NCBI RefSeq assembly: GCF_046600735.1
Contig: NZ_JBJMAW010000008.1
Span: forward strand, 1-64,000
Direction: 5' to 3'
From: Novilysobacter_A longmucuonensis
GTDB lineage: Bacteria > Pseudomonadota > Gammaproteobacteria > Xanthomonadales > Xanthomonadaceae
DNA: 64,000 nucleotides
The position numbers and the translations under genes are program-made. The notes under the pieces are model-generated. The model did not search any database. It was given only the letters and a program-made list of their open reading frames with translations, and was not told where the DNA came from. Of the stretch, positions 30,235-46,129 are shown in pieces. Within the stretch, counting starts at the first letter, position 1; each line of letters opens with the position of its first letter.

Positions 30235-32229
30235 ATGAAACCCATCCGCGCGCTGCTTGCGCTCAGCATCACCGTCGCCGTGCTCGGCCTGGCCGGCTGC
30301 GATCGCGACTCCGCCACCGACGATGCATCGCGCACGTCGGTGCCCGAGGGCGAGACCGCCGATCAGTTCATCGCACGCGTCAACGCCGAACTCAAGGCGA
30401 TGTACCCGCAGCTGACCAAGCCGCAGTGGCTGTCGTCGACCTACATCAATGACGACACCCAGTTCCTGGCCGCCAAGGCCAACGAGCGCTACCTCGCCCA
30501 GCTCAACGACTGGATCGAGCAGGCCCGGCGGTTCGACGGCCAGGAAATGACGCCGCAGACCGCCCGCGCGATCCAGCTGCTCAAGCTGTCGACCTCGATG
30601 CCGGCGCCGCGTGACCCGGCGCAGCTGGCCGAGCTGACCCAGATCGTCGCGCGCATGGAAGGCATGTACGGCTCGGGCACCTACTGCACCGGCGAAGGCC
30701 GCGACGAGAACTGCCGCCAGCTCGGCCAGCTCGAGGACGTGCTGCGCAACGACCGCGACTACGACGACCAGCTCGAAGCCTGGCGCGGCTGGCACACCAT
30801 CTCGCCGCCGATGCGCAACGACTACACGCGCTTCGTCGAGCTGGTCAACACCGGCGCCGGCGAGATGGGCTTTGCCGATGCCGGCGAGATGTGGCGCTCG
30901 GGCTACGACATGAGCCCGGTCGAGATCGCCGCCGAGACTGACCGCCTGTGGGGCCAGGTCAAGCCGCTGTACGAGCAGCTGCACTGCTACACCCGCACCC
31001 AGCTGGAGACCGAATACGGCGCCGGACAGGGCAGCGTCGCCGGCGGCATGCTGCCGGCGCACCTGATGGGCAACATGTGGCAGCAGGACTGGGGCAACCT
31101 GTGGGACATGCTGGTCCCCTACGAGAACGCCGGCAGCCTCGACATCACCGCCGCGCTTCAAGCGCAGTACAAGGAGAACTTCGCGGAGGCGCTGGACAGG
31201 AACGGCGACGAGCGCGATGTCGGCATGCTGGCGCAGCTCGAGCAGGACGCGCAGCTCGCCACCGCCAAGCAGATGACCGAGCGTGCCGAGGAGTTCTACA
31301 CCTCGCTGGGCATGCCCGAGCTGCCCGACAGCTATTGGAAGAAGACCCAGTTCATCAAGCCGCGCGACCGCGACGTGGTCTGCCACGCCAGCGCGTGGGA
31401 CATGAACATGGAAGGCGACGTGCGCACCAAGATGTGCATCAAGCCCAACGAGGAAGACTTCACCACGATCTACCACGAGCTCGGCCACGTCTATTACTAC
31501 CTGGCCTACAACGACCTGCCGCCGCTGTTCCAGACCGGCGCCCACGACGGGTTCCACGAGGCGATCGGCGACACCATCGTGCTCGGCATGACCCCGGAGT
31601 ACCTGGAGTCGATCGGCCTGGTCGAGGCGCAGCAGCGGAGCGAGGAGGCGCTGATCAACGCGCAGATGCGCATGGCGCTGGCGAAGGTCGCGTTCCTGCC
31701 GTTCGGGCTGATGATCGACCGCTGGCGCTGGGGCGTGTTCGACGGCTCGATCGAGCCGGGCGAGTACAACCAGGCCTGGTGGAACCTGAAGGCGCGCTAC
31801 CAGGGAGTCGCCCCGGTGGAGCCGCGCGGCGAGGAGTTCTTCGACCCGGGCGCCAAGTACCACGTGCCGGGCAACACGCCCTATACGCGCTACTTCCTAG
31901 CCCACATCCTGCAGTTCCAGTTCTACAAGTCGCTGTGCGACGCCGCCGGCTACACCGGGCCACTGCACGAGTGCAGTTTCTATGGCAACGAGGCCGCCGG
32001 TGAGAAGTTCCAGGCAATGCTCAGCAAGGGCGCCAGCCAGACCTGGCAGCAGAGCCTCAACGAGCTGACCGGCGGCGAACGGATGGACGCCGCGGCGGTG
32101 CTGGAGTACTTCCAGCCGCTGCAGGCATGGCTGAACGAGCAGAACGAGGGCAAGAGCTGCGGCTGGCAGGCGAGCGCCGCCACGCCGCCCGCACCGGAAG
32201 GCGACGACGCCGCGCCGGCACAGGGCTGA
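30235..32229 (+). CDS. M2 family (ACE-like) zinc peptidyl-dipeptidase, lipoprotein
   Basis: Bacterial homologue of angiotensin-converting enzyme that releases C-terminal dipeptides. Xanthomonas has a characterised member. 664 residues, beginning with a lipoprotein signal ending LAGC (Cys about residue 22), so it is envelope-anchored. The zinc site is TIYHELGHVYYYLAY (H414, H418) followed by GAHDGFHEAIGDTI, whose Glu is the third ligand. FLPFGLMIDRWRWGVFDG and YHVPGNTPYTRYFLAHILQFQFYKSLC are conserved ACE segments, including the His and Tyr that stabilise the transition state. The family chloride site residues cannot be assigned by eye. The C-terminus is Pro/Ala-rich. Confidence 0.95.
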   Translation: MKPIRALLALSITVAVLGLAGCDRDSATDDASRTSVPEGETADQFIARVNAELKAMYPQLTKPQWLSSTYINDDTQFLAAKANERYLAQLNDWIEQARRFDGQEMTPQTARAIQLLKLSTSMPAPRDPAQLAELTQIVARMEGMYGSGTYCTGEGRDENCRQLGQLEDVLRNDRDYDDQLEAWRGWHTISPPMRNDYTRFVELVNTGAGEMGFADAGEMWRSGYDMSPVEIAAETDRLWGQVKPLYEQLHCYTRTQLETEYGAGQGSVAGGMLPAHLMGNMWQQDWGNLWDMLVPYENAGSLDITAALQAQYKENFAEALDRNGDERDVGMLAQLEQDAQLATAKQMTERAEEFYTSLGMPELPDSYWKKTQFIKPRDRDVVCHASAWDMNMEGDVRTKMCIKPNEEDFTTIYHELGHVYYYLAYNDLPPLFQTGAHDGFHEAIGDTIVLGMTPEYLESIGLVEAQQRSEEALINAQMRMALAKVAFLPFGLMIDRWRWGVFDGSIEPGEYNQAWWNLKARYQGVAPVEPRGEEFFDPGAKYHVPGNTPYTRYFLAHILQFQFYKSLCDAAGYTGPLHECSFYGNEAAGEKFQAMLSKGASQTWQQSLNELTGGERMDAAAVLEYFQPLQAWLNEQNEGKSCGWQASAATPPAPEGDDAAPAQG

Positions 32230-32262
32230 ACGCGCAGGTAGGAGGCCCGGGCAGGGTCAAGA

Positions 32263-32353
32263 GCAAATCCCCCCTGCCCCCCTTTTTCAAAGGGGGGAAG
32301 CAAAGCCGCTTTTGGCTCCCTCCTTTGGAAAAGGAGGGTTGGGGAGGATTTGC
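32263..32353. repeat. GCAAATC-ended repeat with two hairpins
   Basis: GCAAATCCCCCC (32263) and its inverse GGGGAGGATTTGC (ending 32353) enclose two hairpins, CCCCCCTTTTTCAAAGGGGGG and CTCCTTTGGAAAAGGAG. Same family as 12424-12473. It lies in the 347-bp gap before the large kinase; the rest of that gap shows nothing clear. Confidence 0.7.
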
Positions 32354-32576
32354 CGTTGCCTTGAAGCTTGCGACAACATCAGAAGCAGGTACTTCAGTCC
32401 TGTTTCAGAAAAAAAATACGCCGAGAAGCCGGCGCAGAGCGGGCTTCTCGCGTCTGGCGCAAGCTGCAGGAACCTGAACAGGCCGCGTGAGGGCGTCGTG
32501 AACGCCACGCTCACAACCGGACCCCTAAGGTCCGCAAGTTGCGTCTGCCAAGTCCATTGACTGCATGGGGGAGTGA

Positions 32577-39936
<7,360 letters not shown>

Positions 39937-39940
<4 letters not shown>

Positions 39941-40608
39941 GCCGCCCCCGCACCGCCTGGATGAACCGGCTTGCGCACGACCTGCGCGGACCGCTGTCGC
40001 CGATGCAGACCGCGGTGTTCCTGTTGCGCGACGACCGCGTCGAGCCGCCCGAGCGCACCGAGCTGCTCGACATCGTCGACCGCCAGACCCGCCGTCTGGG
40101 CGGCATGATCGATGAGATCGGCGACTGGGTCCGCGCCGAGCAGGGCCGGCTGATCTCGCGGCGCGAGGATATCGAGGTGGCGATGCTGCTCGACGAGATC
40201 GCCCCGCGCCTTGGCGGTGCGGCGCCGCAGGTCCGGTTCGCACCGGGCACCGAGGCGTCGCAGTTGAACGGCGACGCGCTCCGGCTCGGGCAGCTGCTGC
40301 GCACGGTGCTCGGCTTCCGCTTCAAGCGCGGCGAGCAAGCGCCGGCCCAGGTCGAGGTCGAACCCGGCGGCCTTGGCCGCGTCCGCCTGCGGCGGCGCCT
40401 CGATTGCCCCTATCAGGCCCGCGACCAAGCCGGGATCCTGCTCGAGGAACCGCTGCCCGAGCCGCTGGACGAGGGGCTCGGGCTGGGCCTGCTGGTCGCG
40501 CGCGCGATCGCGGAGGCACACGACGGCCAATTGCGCGCGCACGCCCCCGACGGCGACACCATCGAGCTGATCCTGGAGCTGCCGCTGGCCGGGAAATCAC
40601 CGGGCTGA
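39937..40608 (+). CDS. Small degenerate histidine kinase-like protein
   Basis: Starts at GTG 39937 overlapping the preceding stop (GTGA); 223 residues, no sensor domain. RLAHDLRGPLSPMQTAVFLL is a HisKA motif with H14 and the usual P. The ATPase part is eroded: the N-box position reads LLRTVLGFRFKRG instead of N-x-x-N-A, and no DxGxG is present. The late GLGLGLLVARAIAEAHDGQL (G2-like) survives. It may serve as a dimerising phosphotransfer protein or a modulator of the two kinases before it rather than an active kinase. That role is inference. Confidence 0.78.
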
Positions 40609-40644
40609 GCTGGTGCCCTCTCTTGGCAGAGGGAGCAGAAAGCA

Positions 40645-40857
40645 GGAGCACATCCCCCCAACCCGCCCGGCCCTCAGGCATAGCCTTTTCGGGCGTTCAT
40701 CAACGCGGGAACCTGCGGTTCGCAAGCGCGTTGCTTCACCCTTTTCCAAAGGAGGGAGCTTGTTTTCCGCTTTTTTCAAAGGGGACGCTTGCTTTGAAGC
40801 GGCCTCGCGGCTTTGCTCCCCTCTTTGAAAAAGAGGGGCTGGGGGGGGAGATTCGCT
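40645..40857. repeat. Intergenic repeat region with CCCCTCTTT/AAAGAGGGG hairpins
   Basis: The 322-bp gap after the kinase cluster. It begins with GCACATCCCCCCAACCC and ends GGGGGGGAGATTCGC, the diverged ends of the GCAAATC family. Between them are CCTTTTCCAAAGGAGG, CTTTTTTCAAAGGGG and CCCCTCTTTGAAAAAGAGGGG hairpins, probably two or more copies merged. No gene is seen. Confidence 0.65.
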
Positions 40858-40930
40858 CTGTCCGGCCACGACAGCAGGCCGGCCATTGCGTGTGTAGAGC
40901 CACGCCCCCCGATACCCCTAAACTTCCACC

Positions 40931-42091
40931 ATGCCCATCACCATCCAGCCTCCCAGCGCCGATCTCGCACCCCAACCGCTCTCGCACGCGACCGCGTTGC
41001 CGGCGCGGTTCTACGTTGAGCCGGAGATGGCCGCGATCGACCGCCGCGTGGTGCTGGACCGCGGCTGGCAGCTGCTCGCGCACGTGTGCCAGCTGCGCAA
41101 CCCCGGCGATCACGTCGTGTCCGACTTCGCGGGATTGCCGGTGATCGCGGTGCGCGGCGCCGATGAGGCGGGCGGCCCGGGTGATATCCGCGTGTTCCAC
41201 AATGTCTGCCGCCACCGCGCCGGCCCGATCGCCAGCTGCGACGGTCTGGCGGCCAGGTCGCTGCGCTGCCGCTACCACGGCTGGACCTACGGCCTGGACG
41301 GCGTGCTGCGCTCGGCCCCGGAGATGGGGCAGGCGGAGGATTTCGATGTCGGCGCGGTACGCCTGCCGCAGTTGCGGGTGCATGTCTGGCAGGGGCTGGT
41401 GTTCGCCGCGGTGGCCGAACCGGCGATGGCATTCGAGGCATTGGTGGCCGGCATCAACGCGCGCATCGGCAGCGCCCGCGGGCTCGCGCACTACGGCCAC
41501 CATCGCCGGGTCGGCTACGACGTCGCCTGCAACTGGAAGGTCTACGTCGACAACTACCTGGAGGGCTACCACGTCCCGCACATCCACCCCGGCCTAAACG
41601 CGCTGCTCGACTACCGCAGCTACGTCACCGAGACCGCCCACTGGTACTCCTACCAGTGGAGCGCGCTGGAAAGCGCGGGCGAGCTGTACGGCGACGGCGA
41701 CGCGCTGTACTACTGGCTGTGGCCCAACACGATGCTCAACATCCTGCCGGGCCGCCTGCAGACCAACCGCGTGGTGCCGCTGGGGGTGGACCGTTGCCGG
41801 GTCGAGTTCGACTTCTACTACGCCCTTGATGGCGATGCCGATACGGCCGGCGCCCGGCGCGAGGCCGACCTCGCCTTCAGCGACGAGGTCCAGCTGGAGG
41901 ACCTGACCATCTGCGAGGACGTGCAACGCGGGCTCGCTTCGGGCTCCTACCGGCCCGGCCGGCTCAACCCGCTGCGCGAGAACGCCGTGCACCATTTCCA
42001 CGAACTGCTGCGCGCGGCATACCGCCAGGACCCTTGGTCCTCCCACCACAACCCCGCTTCCGTAGGAGCGGCTTCAGCCGCGAGCTCTTGA
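40931..42091 (+). CDS. Rieske-type aromatic ring-hydroxylating oxygenase alpha subunit
   Basis: A 386-residue oxygenase component. The Rieske cluster motif is CRHRAGPIASCDGL..LRCRYHGWTY (CxH, then CxxH). The mononuclear iron site is VDNYLEGYHVPHIHPGL (D/N, then H-x4-H). WLWPNTMLNILPGRLQTNRVVPLG is typical of the catalytic domain. It resembles the choline/carnitine-type or uncharacterised Rieske group. No reductase gene is adjacent, so the electron donor and substrate are unknown. The last residues (SVGAASAASS) are encoded by the REP beginning at 42062. The natural C-terminus therefore probably ended earlier or was extended by REP insertion. Confidence 0.88.
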   Translation: MPITIQPPSADLAPQPLSHATALPARFYVEPEMAAIDRRVVLDRGWQLLAHVCQLRNPGDHVVSDFAGLPVIAVRGADEAGGPGDIRVFHNVCRHRAGPIASCDGLAARSLRCRYHGWTYGLDGVLRSAPEMGQAEDFDVGAVRLPQLRVHVWQGLVFAAVAEPAMAFEALVAGINARIGSARGLAHYGHHRRVGYDVACNWKVYVDNYLEGYHVPHIHPGLNALLDYRSYVTETAHWYSYQWSALESAGELYGDGDALYYWLWPNTMLNILPGRLQTNRVVPLGVDRCRVEFDFYYALDGDADTAGARREADLAFSDEVQLEDLTICEDVQRGLASGSYRPGRLNPLRENAVHHFHELLRAAYRQDPWSSHHNPASVGAASAASS

Positions 42092-42252
42092 TTGACGACA
42101 AAAGCATCGACACGGATCAAAGCAAAGAATTGCGGATAAAGCTTCTGGATATCAGGTGCTTTACCTGCCTTGATCCGTTCTTTTTCGCTCTGATCCGCGT
42201 CAAATGCTCTTGGCCAGACTTCGGCCCCGATCGCGGCTGAAGCCGCCCCTAC
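42062..42252. repeat. GTAG REP pair enclosing a GACACGGATC element
   Basis: GTAGGAGCGGCTTCAGCCGCGAG (42062) and CGCGGCTGAAGCCGCCCCTAC (ending 42252) enclose an inner inverted element with GACACGGATCAAAGC and GCTCTGATCCGCGTC ends (about 42109-42205). The left REP is read through by the Rieske gene up to its TGA at 42089-42091. Confidence 0.8.
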
Positions 42253-42274
42253 GGCTTCAGGAGGCCGCTTGCCC

Positions 42275-43555
42275 TTAGATCGACTCCCCCGGCACCGAGG
42301 CCGCTTCCCGGTTGCGCGCCTCCATCGAGCGCGATGCGCCCGACTCCCAGCGCCAGAACAACCAGCCCAGCAGGGTGAACAGCGCCGCGCCCAGTGCCAG
42401 GTGCAGTGCATCGTCGCTCAGCAGCGGCGAGATCACCCCGGCGGTCAGCGAGTGCAGCACCAGCCCGGTAAACGCCTGCAAGGACGACGCCGAGCCACGC
42501 TGGCGCGGGTACATGTCGAGGATCGCCAGAGTCAGGATCGGGAACACCAGCGCGATCCCGAACGCGTTGAACGCCAGCGGCAGGATCGCCCAAGGCACCG
42601 CCGGCACCGCCACCAGCAGGTTGTAGGCCACGTTGCTCAACGCCGCCAGCCCGCAGCAGACAAAGCCCAGGTTGGCCAGCCGCGTGCCGGTCATGCGTCC
42701 GGCCGCCCGCCCCGACAGGTACGCGCCCAGCATCATCCCGCTGATCATCGGCACGAAAAACCAGGCGAAATCACCCTCCCCCAGCCGCTGGCCGTCGCGC
42801 CGCAGCAGGTCCAGGACGAACGCCGGTGCCGAGGCGATATACAAAAACAGCGCACCGAAGTTGAACGCACCGGCCGCGGCCAACCGCTGGAACCGCGGGT
42901 TGAACGCGATCGCGACGTAGTCGCGCAGCAGCCTGCGCGGCGACACCCGGGCTCGCGCCGACGGCGGGTGGGTCTCCGGCAGCATCCGCCAAGTCGCTAC
43001 CAGCAGCACCAGTGAGAACGCCACCAGGAACCAGAAGATCGCCGGCCAGCGGCTCCAGCCCAGGATCCAGCCGCCGATGATCGGCGCGATCGCCGGCGCG
43101 ATGCCGAAGATCATCGACACTTGGCTCATCAGGCGCTGTGCATCGTCCCCGTGCAGCACGTCGCGGATCACCGCGCGTCCCACGATCAAGCCGACGCCGG
43201 CCGACAGCCCCTGCAGCGCACGGAACACCAGCAGCGTGCTCAGCTCGGTCGCCAGCGCGCAGCCGACCGAGGCCAGCGTGAACACCGACAAGCCGCCCAG
43301 GATCACCCGTCGCCGCCCGATCGCGTCCGACAGCGGCCCGTGCACGATGCTCATCAGCGCATAGGCGACCAGGTAGACGCTGATCGTCTGCTGCATCGCC
43401 AGCTTGTCGGCACCCAGCTGCGCGCCCATCTGCGGAAACGCCGGAAAGATCGTGTCGATCGAGAACGGCCCGAACATCGCCAGCCCGCCCAGCAGCAGTG
43501 CCAGCCGGCGGATCGACAACCCCGAGTGTCCCTGCGAGACCGGCGTGCCGCTCAT
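42275..43555 (-). CDS. Bcr/CflA family multidrug efflux MFS transporter
   Basis: A proton-driven drug exporter, 426 residues, about twelve membrane helices. MFGPFSIDTIFPAFPQMGAQLG at TM1 is the Bcr/CflA signature. The loop 2-3 motif A is GPLSDAIGRRRVILGG, and RALQGLSAGVGLIVGRAVIRDVL is the family motif in TM4. PAIAPIIGGWILGWSRWPAIFW follows as motif C region. The C-terminus is a short hydrophilic tail. Start is set at 43555 (MSGTPVSQG), overlapping by 4 bp the stop of a short upstream frame. Substrate cannot be deduced. Confidence 0.92.
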   Translation of the reverse strand: MSGTPVSQGHSGLSIRRLALLLGGLAMFGPFSIDTIFPAFPQMGAQLGADKLAMQQTISVYLVAYALMSIVHGPLSDAIGRRRVILGGLSVFTLASVGCALATELSTLLVFRALQGLSAGVGLIVGRAVIRDVLHGDDAQRLMSQVSMIFGIAPAIAPIIGGWILGWSRWPAIFWFLVAFSLVLLVATWRMLPETHPPSARARVSPRRLLRDYVAIAFNPRFQRLAAAGAFNFGALFLYIASAPAFVLDLLRRDGQRLGEGDFAWFFVPMISGMMLGAYLSGRAAGRMTGTRLANLGFVCCGLAALSNVAYNLLVAVPAVPWAILPLAFNAFGIALVFPILTLAILDMYPRQRGSASSLQAFTGLVLHSLTAGVISPLLSDDALHLALGAALFTLLGWLFWRWESGASRSMEARNREAASVPGESI

Positions 43556-43662
43556 CGTGCGGCGCCGGTGGCGGGGACACAGGGCACGGCAGCCGCGGCA
43601 TCGCGCACCCGCAGGACCGCCTGATCCACCTGCAGTGGCGAAAACGGCGGATGGACGGGCAT
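43552..43662 (-). CDS. Possible 36-residue leader peptide of the efflux gene
   Basis: A short frame MPVHPPFSPLQVDQAVL...TGAAR with a GGAG Shine-Dalgarno about 7 nt before its ATG at 43662. Its stop overlaps the exporter ATG (ATGA), so translation of the exporter would be coupled to it. The exporter itself has no strong ribosome-binding site. It could be a regulatory leader or the remnant of a gene. No family recognised. Confidence 0.4.
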   Translation of the reverse strand: MPVHPPFSPLQVDQAVLRVRDAAAAVPCVPATGAAR

Positions 43663-43898
43663 CGGGATTCTCCGGCGCGACAGACGGTGCGGGCGCAGCA
43701 GAATAGCAATGCGGCAGGCGGCTGAACGCAGGGATAGCGCAACAGCGCGTTGCCACTGCCGCGGGTGGTCTTTCGATCGTGCCCTACGCCGCTTTGCCCA
43801 GATCGCTTCTGCACTGCCCGCCACCGGCGGCCCTTGTCCTTGCGCGCAGGCACGCGTCCCGCCCACTCCGAGCCGGGCCAATCATCAACACCGCCCAG

Positions 43899-43967
43899 GT
43901 AGGAGCGACGTGAGTCGCGATTCGCTACTCCGATGGCTGGCATGATCGCGGCTCACGCCGCTCCTAC
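43899..43967. repeat. GTAG REP pair (GCGACGTGAGTCGCG type)
   Basis: GTAGGAGCGACGTGAGTCGCGA and CGCGGCTCACGCCGCTCCTAC form a 69-bp palindrome between divergent genes. The rest of the 389-bp gap 43663-44051 shows no gene. Confidence 0.8.
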
Positions 43968-44051
43968 CGGTTCACGCTGCAACTGGAGCGCATCGAGCGG
44001 CGGTTCTACAATCACGGATCGCGATCCCGCGATGCCACGCCCGATGCCGCC

Positions 44052-44597
44052 ATGCGAAATCCCCTGCAGGAACAACTCCTCAAGGCGGGGCTGATCAAGA
44101 AGAGCCAGGCCGCCGAACTGGCCCGCGAGCAGGCGCGGCAGCGCAAGGGCAAGGCGCCGCCGCCAGCCCCGGTCGAGCAGGTCGATACGCAGCAGTTGCA
44201 GGCGCAACGGGCCGAGCGCGATCGCGCACTCTCGGCCGAGCGCAATGCACAGGCCCGGCTCCACGAGCAACGCGCGCAGGTGCGCCAGCTCATCGAAACC
44301 AACAAGGTCGGGCGCGAGGGCGAGATCGCCTACCGTTTCCCCGACCAGGGCAGGATCAGGAGCGTGTTGGTAACCGAGTCGCTGCGCACGCAACTGGCCA
44401 GCGGCGCGCTGGTGATCGCCCGCCACGGTGACGGCTACGAGCTGCTGCCGCGTGCGGCCGCGGACAAGATCCGCGCGCGCGACGCCGCGGCGATCGTGCT
44501 CGACCACGGCCGTACCGAGGATACGGCCGCGCCGGACAAGGGGGAGGACGATGACTTCTACAAGCAGTTCCAGGTGCCCGACGATCTGATCTGGTAG
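44052..44597 (+). CDS. DUF2058 (YaiL-like) nucleic acid-associated protein
   Basis: A 181-residue protein. MRNPLQEQLLKAGLIKKSQAAELAREQARQRKGK is the DUF2058 N-terminus. A long charged helix (about residues 45-90) is followed by IAYRFPDQGRIRSVLVTESLRTQLASGALVIARHGDGYELLPRAAADKI, the conserved C-terminal domain. The acidic end is DDDFYKQFQVPDDLIW. E. coli YaiL is described as a nucleoprotein/polynucleotide-associated protein, and biochemical function is uncertain. Monocistronic. Confidence 0.88.
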   Translation: MRNPLQEQLLKAGLIKKSQAAELAREQARQRKGKAPPPAPVEQVDTQQLQAQRAERDRALSAERNAQARLHEQRAQVRQLIETNKVGREGEIAYRFPDQGRIRSVLVTESLRTQLASGALVIARHGDGYELLPRAAADKIRARDAAAIVLDHGRTEDTAAPDKGEDDDFYKQFQVPDDLIW

Positions 44598-44681
44598 CCG
44601 CGCGGCCGCCCGGCTTCGCTTTCGCGGGCGCCGCGCACCTTCGAAATCTGGCTACCCGACTTTCCGCGACGGCGTCGCCTG

Positions 44682-45428
44682 CTAGCGCCAGCCTGCATCG
44701 CGTGCGGCGCGTTCGCCGGCGCCGTCCAGCGGTTCGCCGTCCAGGCGTGCGTCGACCTCGGCCAGGATCGCCGGCGGCAGCGTGGTGGAGGCCAGCCGCA
44801 GTTCACCGCCGGCCGCCGTCGCCTCGCCCAGTGCCCTCACGCGCCAGCCATCGCCCTCGCGGCAGGCAAGGCCGGCGACCGCCTGCGGCCGCTCCAATAC
44901 GAACGTGCGGCAGTAGTCGCCGTCCTGCGCGCGGAAGCTCAGGCCGACTGCCACCGGCCCCGCGGCCGGGCCAGCGCTGGACAGGCGGCTATCGAGTGCC
45001 TGGGCGAGCTCGGCGCCGGCCACCACGCCTTCGCCGGACATCTCCAGCAGCGCCGCCGGGCCGTCCGGCCGCAGCCACGGCGCGGCCAGCACGCCCAGGG
45101 CGAGCGACGCGGCCAGCGCGGTCCATTCGGGCCAGCGCCAGCCACGCCGTGCGGCGCGTGCGTCCCGCGCCGCCTGCAGCGGCAGCACGGTGCCGGCGTC
45201 CTGCGCAGTTGCGGTCGCATGGGTCGCAGCCAGAAGGCGCCCCGGCAGCGGTTCGTCCAGCACGGGCGCGAACGCCTGACGCAGTCGCTCGCGCAAGGCG
45301 CGCTCGGCGGCGACCTTCGCGGCGACCGCCGGATCCTCGCGCATCGCCTGCTCGACCACGGCCGCGCCGTCGGCATCGAGTTCGCCGTCGACATAGGCGT
45401 GCAACATCGGTTCGGACACCTTCTTCAT
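44682..45428 (-). CDS. Anti-sigma factor (membrane-bound, no zinc motif)
   Basis: A 248-residue protein whose start overlaps the stop of the ECF sigma gene (ATGA), the standard arrangement for sigma/anti-sigma pairs. LHAYVDGELDADGAAVVEQAMREDP is the anti-sigma N-domain helix pattern, but the HxxxCxxC zinc residues are absent. One membrane helix lies at about residues 100-120 (WTALAASLALGVLAAPWL). A periplasmic domain follows with LSFRAQDGDYCRTFVLERPQAVAGLACREGDGWRV, containing two Cys that could be redox-linked. It should hold the sigma factor inactive until an envelope signal arrives. Confidence 0.85.
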   Translation of the reverse strand: MKKVSEPMLHAYVDGELDADGAAVVEQAMREDPAVAAKVAAERALRERLRQAFAPVLDEPLPGRLLAATHATATAQDAGTVLPLQAARDARAARRGWRWPEWTALAASLALGVLAAPWLRPDGPAALLEMSGEGVVAGAELAQALDSRLSSAGPAAGPVAVGLSFRAQDGDYCRTFVLERPQAVAGLACREGDGWRVRALGEATAAGGELRLASTTLPPAILAEVDARLDGEPLDGAGERAARDAGWR

Positions 45429-45928
45429 TCCCGGTCATCTCCCAGCATGCGCTGCAGTGCCTCGCGGCCGCGTGCGAGGCGGCTGGTCACGGTGCCGATC
45501 GGCACCTCCAGCGCCGCGGCGGCCTCCTTGTAGGACAGCCCCTCGACCAGCACCAGCGCCACAGCGGCCCTCTGTTCCTCCGGCAATCGCACCATCGCCG
45601 CCTCCACCGACAGCACCACCGCGTGCGCATCCACACCATCATGGCCCACGGCCTCGCCCTCCTCTTCCGGGGCGAATACCCGTCCACGCCGCTGGCGGGC
45701 ACGCACCTCATCGAGCCAGGCATTGCGCACGATGCCGAACAGCCACGGCTCCAGTGCCTGGTCGGGCCGCCACTGCGACGCGCGTGCCAGTGCACGCTCG
45801 ATCGCGGTCTGCACCACGTCGTCCGCGTCCTGCGGATGGCCGGTCAGGCTGCGCGCGAATCGCCGCATCCGCGGCAGCAGCTCGCACAGTCGTTGGTGCA
45901 TGGGCGGGTCGGTTTCCGGGGCCTTCAT
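45425..45928 (-). CDS. ECF RNA polymerase sigma factor
   Basis: A group 4 sigma factor of 167 residues. Region 2 is LLPRMRRFARSLTGHPQDADDVVQTAIERALARA with the DADDVVQ motif, then LEPWLFGIVRNAWLDEVRARQRR (regions 2.3-2.4). Region 4 is LPEEQRAAVALVLVEGLSYKEAAAALEVPIGTVTSRLARGREAL. A promoter-like motif GGAAGAAA-N14-CGTATT ends only 6 bp before the ATG at 45928. Transcription from it would be leaderless, or the true start is the ATG at 45901 (MHQRLCELL). The anti-sigma gene overlaps downstream. It is divergent from an exported S8 protease. Confidence 0.93.
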   Translation of the reverse strand: MKAPETDPPMHQRLCELLPRMRRFARSLTGHPQDADDVVQTAIERALARASQWRPDQALEPWLFGIVRNAWLDEVRARQRRGRVFAPEEEGEAVGHDGVDAHAVVLSVEAAMVRLPEEQRAAVALVLVEGLSYKEAAAALEVPIGTVTSRLARGREALQRMLGDDRE

Positions 45929-45933
45929 CTATC

Positions 45934-45961
45934 AATACGTCCGGGGCGGGCGATTTCTTCC
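45934..45961 (-). promoter_or_regulatory. Putative ECF-type autoregulatory promoter
   Basis: On the minus strand GGAAGAAA (45954-45961), 14 bp, CGTATT (45934-45939). The same boxes with identical spacing precede the exported protein gene at 47541. GGAA-type -35 and CGT-type -10 elements are usual for ECF sigma factors, which typically control their own operon. Confidence 0.6.
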
Positions 45962-46129
45962 ATTCAGCGTGGATCTCGGTGCGGTCTGTACGCTGGCGCC
46001 GCATCGCGCCACGCCGCACGATTTTTGTGACGTGTTTATGCAACACACGCATCGTTGCGATGCACGATGCGCCGGATGCTAGCACCGGCGCCTCCCACGC
46101 CTGCCCGATTCCACGGACCCCCCGCACGC

